Source of the DNA: Salinibacterium sp. NG253 | Lineage (GTDB): Bacteria > Actinomycetota > Actinomycetes > Actinomycetales > Microbacteriaceae | Assembly (NCBI RefSeq): GCF_015864945.1 | Contig: NZ_JADYWF010000002.1 | Coordinates: forward strand, 186,001 to 250,000 | DNA: 64,000 nt | Direction of reading: 5' to 3' | Shown here: piece by piece, positions 35,974-44,159 of the stretch | Numbering within the stretch: the stretch's first letter is position 1 | Layout of the letters: every line of letters starts with the position of its first letter | Program-made: the position numbers and the translations under genes | Notes under the pieces: model-generated | Database searches by the model: none | What the model was told of the DNA's origin: nothing | The model's input: only the letters and a program-made list of their open reading frames with translations

Positions 35974-38504
35974 GGCGTTGACTGCGCGACGGTGAGCTTG
36001 ATCGTGGTGCTCGTCTTTGCGTAGGAGCCTGCCGACGGGCTGGAGGCTGTTACCTTTCCGTCGCTCGGGTCACCCGGCGATACTTCCTCGCAGGACTGGC
36101 TCACGTTCGAGAATCCAGACCCGCTGAGGATGCCCTGGGCGGTGGCTAAGTCATCCCCGACGACGTCGGGTACCTCCACCTTGTTGCCCTTACTGGTGTA
36201 GACCGTGACGGTGACGCCGGCGGCGGACTGTGTGCCCGCTGCAGGATTCGTCCGGACGACCTGACCTTCAGGGAGCTCAGAATCGACCTGGCCGCCATCT
36301 GCGAAGCTGAAGCCCAGGCTCACGAGCACTGACTTGGCCTGTTCCAGCGACTGCAGGGAGAGGTCAGGAACCTCGGTACCCGAACCGGTGAGAAGGCTTG
36401 AGTCGGGTTCAGGAAGAGCACCACCGGGGTACTTGATGTTGAGCGCGGTGTCCGTTGCTTTGGTGATGTAGTGGCGCAGACGATAACCGTTCACACCGGC
36501 GTAGTAGAGCTGGCTGATGTTTTGGAACCCGGAAATGTTTCCGACCCAGGTTGCCGTGCCGTAACGAGTCGTTCCGCTCGCCATCCACGTGTGGACAGCG
36601 CCGTCGGTGGTTCCCGTCTTACCAAAGATCGGGATGCCATCGTTGGGGTCGGAGTAGGCAGCGTTACCGCGGTTCAGTACTTCAGTGAGTACATATGCGG
36701 TGGTCGCGGCGACCTCAGGAGAGATGGCCTGACGGCAATTTTGTTCTTGGCCACCAAGGTCGGTGTTGCTGGCGTTGATCGCCTTGTCGATGATGATCGG
36801 CTCGCACCAGAGTCCGCCAGCACCAATCGTGGCGTATGCCGACGCCATGCTGAGCGGGGTTACATCGTTCGTGCCGATGATCGATGACGGGAAGCTTTCA
36901 AGCTCGGCGCCGTCGGCTCGCTCAACGCCCATGCTTGCAGCGACGTTGCGAATGTTACACAGGTCAAGTTGGGTAGCCATGGAGAAAAACACACCATTGA
37001 TGGACTCTGCGGTACCTTCGGCGACAGTGTAAATGCCCGACTCATTGGCGTTGTTACCGAACTCCACGGTGTCGCCGTAGGGGCCGTTGCAACTATCCAA
37101 AAACTGAGAGCCTGGGATGTCTCGAGCGGTACCTTCAAGACGGTCGTAGATGCCCTTGCCCTGAATGAGCCACTCGATGAGGGTGAACACCTTGTACGTC
37201 GATCCGGGTTGGAATCCGCTCGATCCGCCATAGTTGTAGCTGGTGTTGTAGTTCACAGCGGTGCTCTCGATGCCACCGCCGTCGAGGGTGTCGTTGAAGA
37301 GTTTATTTTCGGCCATCACGAGCACTCGCCCGGTGCCCGACTCAACGGTGGAGGTGGCGCTTCCCAGGCTGAACGAAGTCTCGTCGTTGGGCGCGTACGT
37401 CCAGGTGGCTTTCTGGGCGGGAATTTGAGCGTCGAGGTCGAGGGTCGTGTAGAGGCTGTAGCCGCCCTTCTTCCAATTCTGGTTGCGCTCGTCGACGGTG
37501 TCGCCGAGGAACTCGAAGTCGGGAACACTTTTGACGACGTAGTCGCAGAACCACTTGGCGTACTCGTAGGCCGAGGTGCAACCGTTATTCGGCGCGGAGA
37601 GGTCTACAGATTCTTCGTCTACTTGAATAGCAACGGCTTCGTCGTATTGTGTGCGATCGATGGCGCCGACGTCGAGCATCGCGACGAGAATAACGTTGCG
37701 ACGCTCTTGGTTGGCTGCATAGTTTTCAGGATCCGACAGGTTTCGGACGCTGGGCTCTTGCACGATGGCGATCAGGCTTGCTGACTGCTCGAGAGTGAGA
37801 TCCTTCGCATCAACGCTGTAATAGCGCTGCGCGGCGGCCTGAATGCCGTACGTGGCGTTGCCGAAGTTGGCGATGTTGAGGTACGCGGTCAGGATTTCCT
37901 TCTTCGTGTACCGCTTCTCAAGCCCAATTGCGAGCTTCATCTCTTTGAGTTTGCGGTCGAAGGACTGACTCGTGGCGGCAAGATACGCGGCCGAGCGCTC
38001 ATCTTCGGTTGGCAGAGATTCTGCCTCTGAGATGTAGGTGTTCTTGACGAGCTGCATCGTCAGCGTGGATGCACCACTCTCGATTCCCGAAGAAACGAAG
38101 TTACCCACGGCGGCACGCACGAGCGAGGTGAGGTCGACACCACCGTGCTCGAAGAATCGGCGGTCCTCGCCTGCAACTACAGCATCAACGGCGTACTCGG
38201 AGATCTCGTCGAATCCGACCTCTTGACGGTTCTGATCGTAGATCGTGGCGATCTGGTAGTAGCCGTCTACGTTGCCGCTGCCGGTGAACTGCGCGAAGAT
38301 CGCATTGCGTTCTGGCTGCTGATCGATTTCGAGGTAATCGGGCAGTCCATCGAAGATGCCGATGGTACTTGTGGCGGTGATGCCGGTGACCGCGAGCGCG
38401 GGGGCAACCATGGCTGTGACGAGCACGCCAGAGAGGACACTGAAGCTGATCAATCCGGCAATAGCCGAAACGATGCCGCGACGCGGAGTTTTTTGGGCAG
38501 ACAT
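35964..38504 (-). CDS. ponA: Class A penicillin-binding protein with PASTA domains (PonA2-like)
   Basis: 846 aa. TM anchor at residues ~12-38. The glycosyltransferase family 51 domain has the catalytic E113-D114 in EDRRFFEHGGVD and later KRYTKKEILTAYLNIANFG. The transpeptidase domain has S435 in GSTYK, SIN (501-503) and KTGT (629-632). Two C-terminal PASTA repeats start near EVPDLSLQSLEQAKS and EVPDVVGDDLATAQG. It polymerises and crosslinks peptidoglycan at the outer membrane face. The neighbourhood (RidA, DUF4177 and metallophosphoesterase genes) marks it as the PonA2-type enzyme of actinobacteria. The whiB gene usually adjacent in mycobacteria is missing. Confidence 0.95.
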   Translation of the reverse strand: MSAQKTPRRGIVSAIAGLISFSVLSGVLVTAMVAPALAVTGITATSTIGIFDGLPDYLEIDQQPERNAIFAQFTGSGNVDGYYQIATIYDQNRQEVGFDEISEYAVDAVVAGEDRRFFEHGGVDLTSLVRAAVGNFVSSGIESGASTLTMQLVKNTYISEAESLPTEDERSAAYLAATSQSFDRKLKEMKLAIGLEKRYTKKEILTAYLNIANFGNATYGIQAAAQRYYSVDAKDLTLEQSASLIAIVQEPSVRNLSDPENYAANQERRNVILVAMLDVGAIDRTQYDEAVAIQVDEESVDLSAPNNGCTSAYEYAKWFCDYVVKSVPDFEFLGDTVDERNQNWKKGGYSLYTTLDLDAQIPAQKATWTYAPNDETSFSLGSATSTVESGTGRVLVMAENKLFNDTLDGGGIESTAVNYNTSYNYGGSSGFQPGSTYKVFTLIEWLIQGKGIYDRLEGTARDIPGSQFLDSCNGPYGDTVEFGNNANESGIYTVAEGTAESINGVFFSMATQLDLCNIRNVAASMGVERADGAELESFPSSIIGTNDVTPLSMASAYATIGAGGLWCEPIIIDKAINASNTDLGGQEQNCRQAISPEVAATTAYVLTEVLNRGNAAYSDPNDGIPIFGKTGTTDGAVHTWMASGTTRYGTATWVGNISGFQNISQLYYAGVNGYRLRHYITKATDTALNIKYPGGALPEPDSSLLTGSGTEVPDLSLQSLEQAKSVLVSLGFSFADGGQVDSELPEGQVVRTNPAAGTQSAAGVTVTVYTSKGNKVEVPDVVGDDLATAQGILSGSGFSNVSQSCEEVSPGDPSDGKVTASSPSAGSYAKTSTTIKLTVAQSTPCP

Positions 38505-38558
38505 ATGATCAAGAGTAGGGGATCATTGATAACGCCATGCTGAACGGGAGCCGCAAAT

Positions 38559-38720
38559 ATGCCTAAATGGGAGTACTTGACAACACCACTGATGGTGCAC
38601 AATTCCACCGCGATTCTTAATAATTGGGGATCCGAAGGGTGGGAGCTTGTGCAGGTCGGTACCGGCCCTGAAGGGGGCCCGGTCGCTTATTTCAAACGCA
38701 TCAAGGAAGAGAATAAGTAA
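38559..38720 (+). CDS. Small DUF4177 protein
   Basis: A 53-aa protein starting MPKWEYLTTPLMVHN and containing WGSEGWELVQV, the conserved core of DUF4177. Function is unknown. It is divergent from the PBP gene and overlaps the RidA gene by one base (TAATG), so it heads a probable DUF4177-RidA-Mur ligase transcript. The same small gene precedes the RidA gene in mycobacteria (Rv3678A-Rv3678c region). Confidence 0.85.
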   Translation: MPKWEYLTTPLMVHNSTAILNNWGSEGWELVQVGTGPEGGPVAYFKRIKEENK

Positions 38721-39181
38721 TGTCACAGCTTGATCAGCGGCTCGCAGAGCTGGGCCTGACGGTCCCAGAAAGTTCAAAGCCACTTGCCTCCTATTTGCCA
38801 GCAATGGTTTCGGGAAACCTTGTGTACACGTCCGGTCAGCTGCCGATGGTTGATGGCGCACTTCCGGCAACCGGCAAAGTCGGTGCCGAGGTGGATGCTG
38901 CTGCAGCACAGGAGTACGCCAAGACCTGTGTTCTCAACGGCCTTGCTGCCGCGAGGGGCGCGATTGGATCTCTTGACCGCATCACGCGCGTGGTGAAGGT
39001 CGTCGGTTTCGTGGCATCCGACCCCAGCTTTACCGGCCAGCCCGGTGTAATCAACGGAGCGTCCGAGCTCTTGGTTGAGATTTTTGGTGAGATCGGTAAG
39101 CACGCTCGTAGCGCTGTCGGTGTCGCTGTATTGCCGCTCGATTCTCCTGTTGAGGTCGAGTTCGTGTTCGAGTTCGCGTGA
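38720..39181 (+). CDS. RidA/YjgF-family protein
   Basis: A 153-aa member of the long RidA-like subgroup. SYLPAMVSGNLVYTSGQLPM and the C-terminal HARSAVGVAVLPLDSPVEVE, with the conserved Arg, are present. RidA enzymes deaminate reactive enamine/imine intermediates from amino-acid metabolism; activity in this longer subgroup is less certain. ATG overlaps the stop of the DUF4177 gene. It also overlaps the Mur ligase gene by four bases. Confidence 0.9.
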   Translation: MSQLDQRLAELGLTVPESSKPLASYLPAMVSGNLVYTSGQLPMVDGALPATGKVGAEVDAAAAQEYAKTCVLNGLAAARGAIGSLDRITRVVKVVGFVASDPSFTGQPGVINGASELLVEIFGEIGKHARSAVGVAVLPLDSPVEVEFVFEFA

Positions 39182-40695
39182 TCGAAGTCTGGCAGTCCGG
39201 TCAAGCCGGAGAGAATGCCCCGCTTCGCTCGCTAGATCTGAGTGAGTGGGATCCTACGCTCGTGGGCGTCACGCTGCAGGCGCGTCGTCTGGTGCAAGAC
39301 AGTCGCGAGGCTGGGCCGGATGACGTGTTTGTGGCTATCGGCACCACTGCGTCGTCGGCATTGCCGTACATTGATGCCGCTCTCGCCCAGGGTGCTGTCG
39401 CTGTGCTCGTGGACGCGAAGGCGGCCGAGAGCGCCCACGGTGACGACCGCGTGTTCGCGATTGCGAACCTCCGCGAGGTAATCGGCGCCCGAGCGGATGC
39501 GTTTGTCGAGCATCCGTCTGCCTCGATGTCCATGGTGGGTATTACAGGCACGAATGGTAAAACGTCGACGGCTCACTTGCTGACGCAAGCGTGGCAGCGA
39601 CTGGGGATGACGTCGGCAACGATCGGAACGTTGGGCGCGGGAATTACGGGCAAGCCCCGCATCAACATGGGCATGACGACTCCGCAAGTGACGGCGGTGC
39701 ACCAGTTCTTGGATGACTTCCACCGTGCCGGCGTCACAAACGTGGCTATGGAGGTCAGCTCTCACGCGCTCGAGCAACGCCGAGTAGATGGCGTTGCGTT
39801 CGACATTGTCGCGTTCACGAACTTCACGCGCGATCACCTCGACTACCACGGGTCGATGGAGGAATATGCGGCGCAGAAGGCAAAGATCTTCACGCTACCG
39901 GGCATCCAGACGGCTCTGCTGAATCTTGATGACGCGGCTGCCGAGAATCACTTCCACCACACGATCCCTGCGGGCGTGCGCGCGATTGGCATGACCTCCC
40001 ACGGCCATGCTGAAGCGAGTGTTCGTGCCGATAACGTGAAGCTCACCACCGAGGGTCTCGAGTTCGATCTCGTGATCGAGGGCGAAAGCCATCACGTCTC
40101 CAGCGGTCTCATCGGACGCTTCAATGTGGACAACTTGCTCACGTGCGCGACAGTGCTGTGGGCCCAAGGTGTCGAGCCGCGTGCGATCGCTGAGGTATTG
40201 GCGCCGCTCGAGCCGGTGCTGGGGCGTATGACCCGCATCCGCGAAAACGACCAGCTGCCGTTGGTTGTAGTGGATGCCGGCCACACTCCCGATGCGGTGC
40301 GTCAAGCAGTCACGGCTCTGCGTGACTCGGGCCACACCCGCATCGTGACCGTCTTTGGTGCAACGGGCGACCGTGATCCGGGCAAGCGCCCGGTGATGGC
40401 TCGCATCGTTGAAGACGCCTCTGACGTAATCGTGGTTACCGACGACGATGTGCACAACGAAGATGGCGACCAGATTGTGGACCACATTCGCGCCGGATTC
40501 GAACACCCGGAGCGGGTAGTGGAAATTCGCGACCGTACGACCGCCATCGCCTATGCGATTGATGCAGCGAATCCGGATGACGTGGTGCTCTTGCAGGGCA
40601 AGGGTCACGAACCGTACCAAATTGTGGGCAACGAGCGCGTGCCGTTCAGCGACATCGACACCGCTATTCGCTTGCTCAAGGAGCGCGCGAAGTAG
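39178..40695 (+). CDS. MurE-like UDP-MurNAc-peptide ligase
   Basis: A 505-aa Mur ligase. ATP motif GITGTNGKTSTAHL; carbamylated-lysine region TNFTRDHLDYHGSMEEYAAQKAKIF; C-terminal GKGHEPYQIV as in MurE. The motif that reads DNPR in meso-DAP-specific MurE is here TDDDVHNEDGDQ, so the Arg that binds DAP is absent. Also VVDAGHTPDA replaces the usual D-Y-A-HTPD. It probably adds a different residue-3 amino acid (Microbacteriaceae use Lys, Orn or diaminobutyrate), or is a paralogue with another role. It lies outside any dcw cluster. The GTG start overlaps the RidA gene. Confidence 0.85.
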   Translation: MIEVWQSGQAGENAPLRSLDLSEWDPTLVGVTLQARRLVQDSREAGPDDVFVAIGTTASSALPYIDAALAQGAVAVLVDAKAAESAHGDDRVFAIANLREVIGARADAFVEHPSASMSMVGITGTNGKTSTAHLLTQAWQRLGMTSATIGTLGAGITGKPRINMGMTTPQVTAVHQFLDDFHRAGVTNVAMEVSSHALEQRRVDGVAFDIVAFTNFTRDHLDYHGSMEEYAAQKAKIFTLPGIQTALLNLDDAAAENHFHHTIPAGVRAIGMTSHGHAEASVRADNVKLTTEGLEFDLVIEGESHHVSSGLIGRFNVDNLLTCATVLWAQGVEPRAIAEVLAPLEPVLGRMTRIRENDQLPLVVVDAGHTPDAVRQAVTALRDSGHTRIVTVFGATGDRDPGKRPVMARIVEDASDVIVVTDDDVHNEDGDQIVDHIRAGFEHPERVVEIRDRTTAIAYAIDAANPDDVVLLQGKGHEPYQIVGNERVPFSDIDTAIRLLKERAK

Positions 40696-40717
40696 CGAGA
40701 ACGCAGCTGTAACGTAG

Positions 40718-40750
40718 CGAAGGCCGGGTCCCGTTGGGGCCCGGCCTTCG
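40718..40750. terminator. Bidirectional terminator between MurE-like gene and acs
   Basis: CGAAGGCCGGG-TCCC pairs with GGG-CCCGGCCTTCG around GTTG. It lies between convergent genes. Confidence 0.82.
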
Positions 40751-40765
40751 TCATTGCTGTGAGAG

Positions 40766-42730
40766 CTAGTTGAGCTTGTCGGAGATGATCTGCATCACGG
40801 TGGTGTCGGCGAGGGTGGTGGTGTCACCGATCTCGCGACCCTCCGCGACATCCTGAAGCAGTCGTCGCATGATCTTTCCCGAGCGGGTTTTGGGCAGCTC
40901 GGCGACGATGAAGATTTCACGGGGGCGAGCGATCGCCCCAATCTCCTTCGCAACGTGCTGACGCAAGAGGGCGCTCGCCTCGGCGGCGGTCTGAGCGTGC
41001 TCTTGGTTCGACTTGAGAATCACAAACGCGACTACAGCCTGACCGGTCGCTTCGTCAGCGGCTCCGACCACAGCGGCTTCCGCCACGATCGGGTTGGAGA
41101 CGAGAGCGGACTCGATTTCGGTGGTCGACAGGCGGTGGCCGGAGACGTTCATGACGTCATCCACGCGGCCCAGCAGCCAAATGTCGCCATCTTCGTCAAC
41201 GTGGGCACCATCGCCAGCGAAGTACTGTTCGCCGTCGAGCTGCGGGAACTTCGACCAGTAGGTTTCCTTGAAGCGCTCGGGGTCACCCCAGATGCCGCGC
41301 AGCATGGCAGGCCACGGTTCGGAGACCACGAGCAGCCCACCGTTGGGCGGATCGACGCGCGTGCCATCTTCACCGAGGATGTCAATCTTGATTCCCGGAA
41401 TCGGCACCTGGGCCGAGCCTGGCTTCAGCGTCGTGAGCCCCGGCAGCGCGGAGATCATGATGGCGCCGGTTTCGGTTTGCCACCAGGTGTCAACAATGGG
41501 GGCGGTGCCCGCACCGATTACATCGCGGTACCAAATCCACGCTTCAGGGTTGATCGGCTCGCCCACCGAACCGAGCACGCGAATCGAGCTCAGGTCGAAC
41601 TGCTCGGGGATTTGACGACCGGCCTTCATAAACGAACGGATGGCGGTGGGCGCCGTGTAGAAAATGCTCACCCCAAACTTCTGAATGATCTCCCACCAGC
41701 GGCCCGGGTTGGGGCTATCGGGCGTGCCCTCGTAGAGCACCTGAGTCGCACCGTTCGCGAGCGGACCGTAGGTGACATACGTGTGACCGGTGATCCAACC
41801 CACGTCGGCGGTGCACCAATAGACATCGGTCTCGGGCTTCAGATCGAACACGTTCTTGTGAGTGAATGCAGCCTGCGTGAGGTAGCCACCACTCGTGTGC
41901 AGGATGCCCTTCGGCTTGCCCGTCGTTCCCGAGGTGTAAAGCACAAAGAGAGGGTTCTCGGCAGGGAAGCCCAGCGCCTCGTGCTCAGGCTCCGCTGCCT
42001 CAATCTGCTCGTGCCACCACAGGTCGCGACCCTCGGTCCACTCGACATCGTTGTCGCCGCGCTTGACGACCAGCACATTCGTGACGCTGGATTCGCCGTT
42101 GGCGAGTGCGGCATCCACTGCTGCTTTGAGGGGGAAGACTTTTCCCTTGCGCCAGCCACCATCGGCGGTGACGACAAGCTTCGCGCTCGCGTCGTCGATG
42201 CGGCTGCGCAGGCTTTCGGCACTGAAGCCGCCGAAGACAACGGAGTGAGCGGCGCCGAGGCGAACCGTGGCGAGCATCGCGATGACGGCCTCGGGAACGA
42301 GCGGCATGTAGATGGCGACAACGTCACCCTGGCCGACGCCGAGGGCAGCCATGGCGTTAGCGGCTCGCTTCACCTCTGCGGTCAATTCGGCGTAGGTGAT
42401 GCTGCGGCTGTCGCCGGGCTCGCCTTCCCAATGGATGGCGACGCGGTCACCGTTGCCCGCGAGCACGTGGCGGTCGAGGCAGTTGTAGGCCACGTTGAGC
42501 TCGCCGTCGGCGAACCACTTGGCGAACGGCGGCGTAGACCAATCGAGGGTTTCTGTGAATGGCTTGTGCCAGTGCACGTATTCACGTGCCTTGTCGGCCC
42601 AAAACTCAACGCGATCTTCTTTGGCTGAGGCATAGAGGTCGGCGCTTGCCTCGGAAGCCGCAGAAAAGGCCTCTGACGGGGCAAAACGGCGTGATTCGTG
42701 CAGAAGACTGTCAATGGAATTACTAGGCAT
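40766..42730 (-). CDS. acs: Acetyl-CoA synthetase (AMP-forming)
   Basis: 654 aa from ATG 42730, preferred over an upstream in-frame ATG-type start at 42769 because AGAGGA lies just before it. Adenylation motifs are YTSGTTGKPKGILHT, DTWWQTETGAIMI and GRVDDVMNVSGHRLST, and the acetylation-sensitive lysine lies in PKTRSGKIMRRLL near the C-terminus. It converts acetate, ATP and CoA into acetyl-CoA, the high-affinity counterpart of AckA-Pta in the same window. It is divergent from the 6C RNA. Confidence 0.97.
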   Translation of the reverse strand: MPSNSIDSLLHESRRFAPSEAFSAASEASADLYASAKEDRVEFWADKAREYVHWHKPFTETLDWSTPPFAKWFADGELNVAYNCLDRHVLAGNGDRVAIHWEGEPGDSRSITYAELTAEVKRAANAMAALGVGQGDVVAIYMPLVPEAVIAMLATVRLGAAHSVVFGGFSAESLRSRIDDASAKLVVTADGGWRKGKVFPLKAAVDAALANGESSVTNVLVVKRGDNDVEWTEGRDLWWHEQIEAAEPEHEALGFPAENPLFVLYTSGTTGKPKGILHTSGGYLTQAAFTHKNVFDLKPETDVYWCTADVGWITGHTYVTYGPLANGATQVLYEGTPDSPNPGRWWEIIQKFGVSIFYTAPTAIRSFMKAGRQIPEQFDLSSIRVLGSVGEPINPEAWIWYRDVIGAGTAPIVDTWWQTETGAIMISALPGLTTLKPGSAQVPIPGIKIDILGEDGTRVDPPNGGLLVVSEPWPAMLRGIWGDPERFKETYWSKFPQLDGEQYFAGDGAHVDEDGDIWLLGRVDDVMNVSGHRLSTTEIESALVSNPIVAEAAVVGAADEATGQAVVAFVILKSNQEHAQTAAEASALLRQHVAKEIGAIARPREIFIVAELPKTRSGKIMRRLLQDVAEGREIGDTTTLADTTVMQIISDKLN

Positions 42731-42808
42731 TTGATCCTCTTCGATCGTGTGATTGCATTTATTGACCACGTGCTTTCTGAAAGTATTCCACCGATTCTAG
42801 AACCTCCG

Positions 42809-42836
42809 TTGCACGCCCACACCGTTGCGTTACACT
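42809..42836 (+). promoter_or_regulatory. Promoter of the 6C RNA
   Basis: TTGCAC (42809-42814), 16 bases, then TACACT (42831-42836) fits a housekeeping sigma-factor promoter. It would start transcription near 42843, just before the two C-loop hairpins. Confidence 0.6.
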
Positions 42837-42842
42837 GAAAGT

Positions 42843-42943
42843 CGCTGGGCGCAAGTTCAGCAAGTGGCCAATACGATTCCCCCCAATCGTCGGCCGCTGT
42901 GGCGGCGCCCTTTCCCCCCACTGGGCGCCGCCCCTCTCTTTTT
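42843..42943 (+). ncRNA. 6C small RNA
   Basis: Two hairpins each expose six C residues, the defining feature of the actinobacterial 6C RNA family. Hairpin 1: CAGC/GCTG, GGCC/GGCC and ACGATT/AATCGT stacks around loop CCCCCC at 42879-42884. Hairpin 2: a perfect GGCGGCGCCC/GGGCGCCGCC stem around TTTCCCCCCACT, followed by CCTCTCTTTTT, which serves as terminator. Length is about 100 nt. C-rich loops are thought to pair with G-rich ribosome binding sites of target mRNAs (known from related actinobacterial RNAs). Ends are approximate. Confidence 0.9.
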
Positions 42944-42956
42944 AATGGCCAGTTGT

Positions 42957-43040
42957 GAAGGCGTGTTTCGGTGGGACCCCGACGCCCCGCAACCCGGCCC
43001 AAGGCTGGGTTAGACCTGCGCACGGTAGAGGTCGACTTCC
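42957..43040 (+). other. Unassigned structured region between 6C RNA and ohrR
   Basis: Three consecutive stems can form: GGCGT...CGG/CCG...ACGCC (42961-42987), AACCCGGCC/GGCTGGGTT (42991-43011) and GACCT/AGGTC (43013-43034). GAAG and CTTC could close them into a multi-branch fold. I compared it mentally with SAM, TPP, cobalamin, glycine and c-di-AMP riboswitch cores and found no match. It could be a second small RNA or chance pairing in GC-rich DNA. Confidence 0.4.
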
Positions 43041-43109
43041 TCAGCAATCGTGGCACTCTGACGGCTCAGTTGCCGCTGGCATCCGGATTGCTGACAGTCC
43101 GCCATATTG

Positions 43110-43138
43110 CTTTGTGCACAATTTATTTGTGTGCAAAG
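43110..43138. promoter_or_regulatory. Probable OhrR operator
   Basis: The inverted repeat CTTTGTGCACAAT...TTTGTGTGCAAAG is AT-rich and ends eight bases before the ohrR start. OhrR proteins bind such AT-rich palindromes, and here binding would block the ohrR-ohr promoter. Regulation is inferred from position and family knowledge. Confidence 0.7.
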
Positions 43139-43146
43139 CTTTCAGG

Positions 43147-43638
43147 ATGGATGACGAACAGAACGAGACGGGATCGGCTCCATCCGCCCTCGACACCATG
43201 CTGTGCTTCGGTCTTTATGCGGCCGCCCGGGCGACGAACCGTCGCTACACCGCGCTTTTGGCGCCGTGGGGGCTGACCTACCCGCAATATTTGGTCCTGA
43301 TTCTCCTGTGGGAACGTCGGTCGTCGACAGTGAGTGGCCTCGCGGACAGCCTCATGCTCGACCTCGGTACCACCTCGCCGCTGATTCGGCGGTTAGAAGA
43401 TCGCGGATTCGTCGTGCGCGAACGATCGGCTTCAGACGAACGGCGCGTAATGGTGTCGCTCACTGCCTCCGGGCTCGCGCTCCGCGCGGAACTGGCTCAC
43501 ATTCCCGGCTGCATCGCCGAGGCCACTGGCATTACTCTCCCCGAATTCACCTCGACGCTGACAACGCTTCACAACGTCACCACCAACCTCTCCACAGCAA
43601 CCGCTGCTGGATCTCATGTCATTGAAAGGCAGAACTAA
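43147..43638 (+). CDS. ohrR: Organic peroxide-sensing MarR-family repressor
   Basis: 163 aa. The N-terminal helix contains the peroxide-sensing cysteine in TMLCFGLYAAAR, matching OhrR. WGLTYPQYLVLILLWE, LGTTSPLIRRLEDRGFV and the wing RSASDERRVMVSLT are characteristic. Oxidation of the Cys releases the repressor from DNA. The ATG at 43147 follows the operator closely, so the transcript leader must be very short. A longer open frame upstream (from 42955) has no family similarity and is rejected. It overlaps ohr by one base. Confidence 0.93.
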   Translation: MDDEQNETGSAPSALDTMLCFGLYAAARATNRRYTALLAPWGLTYPQYLVLILLWERRSSTVSGLADSLMLDLGTTSPLIRRLEDRGFVVRERSASDERRVMVSLTASGLALRAELAHIPGCIAEATGITLPEFTSTLTTLHNVTTNLSTATAAGSHVIERQN

Positions 43639-44060
43639 TGGAAGCTCTCTACACCGCACAGGCTCTCTCGACTGGCGCTGGCCGCAACGGCCACGTAGCT
43701 ACGACATCCGGCTCCGTCGACCTCGACTTGGCTGTGCCGCAGTCGATGGGTGGATCGGGCAACGGTGGCAACCCCGAAGAACTCTTCGCCGCCGGTTACG
43801 CCGCGTGCTTCCACTCCGCGCTGCAGCTTGTTGCTCGCAACGAGAAGGTCGCCATCGACCACTCCTCCGTGGGCAGCGCTGTGCACCTTCTGCCGATCGA
43901 CGGCGGAGGATTCAAACTCGCTGTTGAGCTCGAGGTCGTCATCCCTGATCTTGACCACGACCAGGCTCAGGCTCTGGCGGATGCCGCCCACCAGATCTGC
44001 CCTTACTCCAACGCCACTCGCGGCAACATCGACGTCACCATCACTGTCGCACAGGACTGA
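43638..44060 (+). CDS. ohr: Organic hydroperoxide reductase Ohr
   Basis: A 140-aa OsmC/Ohr-fold peroxidase. Both catalytic cysteines are visible, in AACFHSAL and HQICPYSNATRGN, the latter diagnostic of Ohr rather than OsmC. It reduces fatty-acid and other organic hydroperoxides using lipoylated partners. AAAGG lies upstream of the ATG and translation is coupled to ohrR. A strong terminator follows. Confidence 0.95.
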   Translation: MEALYTAQALSTGAGRNGHVATTSGSVDLDLAVPQSMGGSGNGGNPEELFAAGYAACFHSALQLVARNEKVAIDHSSVGSAVHLLPIDGGGFKLAVELEVVIPDLDHDQAQALADAAHQICPYSNATRGNIDVTITVAQD

Positions 44061-44096
44061 TCGCCAGCGGGCGCGTCGTGACGCGTTCGTGCGCAT

Positions 44097-44137
44097 AAAA
44101 AACGAGGGGGGTGCCGGTAGGCACCCCCCTCGTTTTC
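44097..44137. terminator. Bidirectional rho-independent terminator between ohr and hxlA
   Basis: AAAAAA, the perfect stem CGAGGGGGGTGCC/GGCACCCCCCTCG and TTTT. It has a U tract in both directions and serves the two convergent operons. Confidence 0.92.
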
Positions 44138-44159
44138 GCTCTCTAGGCAGCGCTGCTCA

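Noticed and set aside
40955-42628. 557-codon open frame antisense to acs
   Set aside because: It lies wholly inside a certain acs gene and shows only mirrored high-GC codon composition.
42957-43040. SAM-type or other known riboswitch
   Set aside because: The conserved cores (for example GCAACC plus TAATTCC context of SAM-I) are absent, and the downstream genes are peroxide-response genes.
42955-43146. N-terminal extension of ohrR reading through the structured region
   Set aside because: The OhrR family begins near the ATG at 43147. The extension covers the operator and hairpins and is not protein-like.
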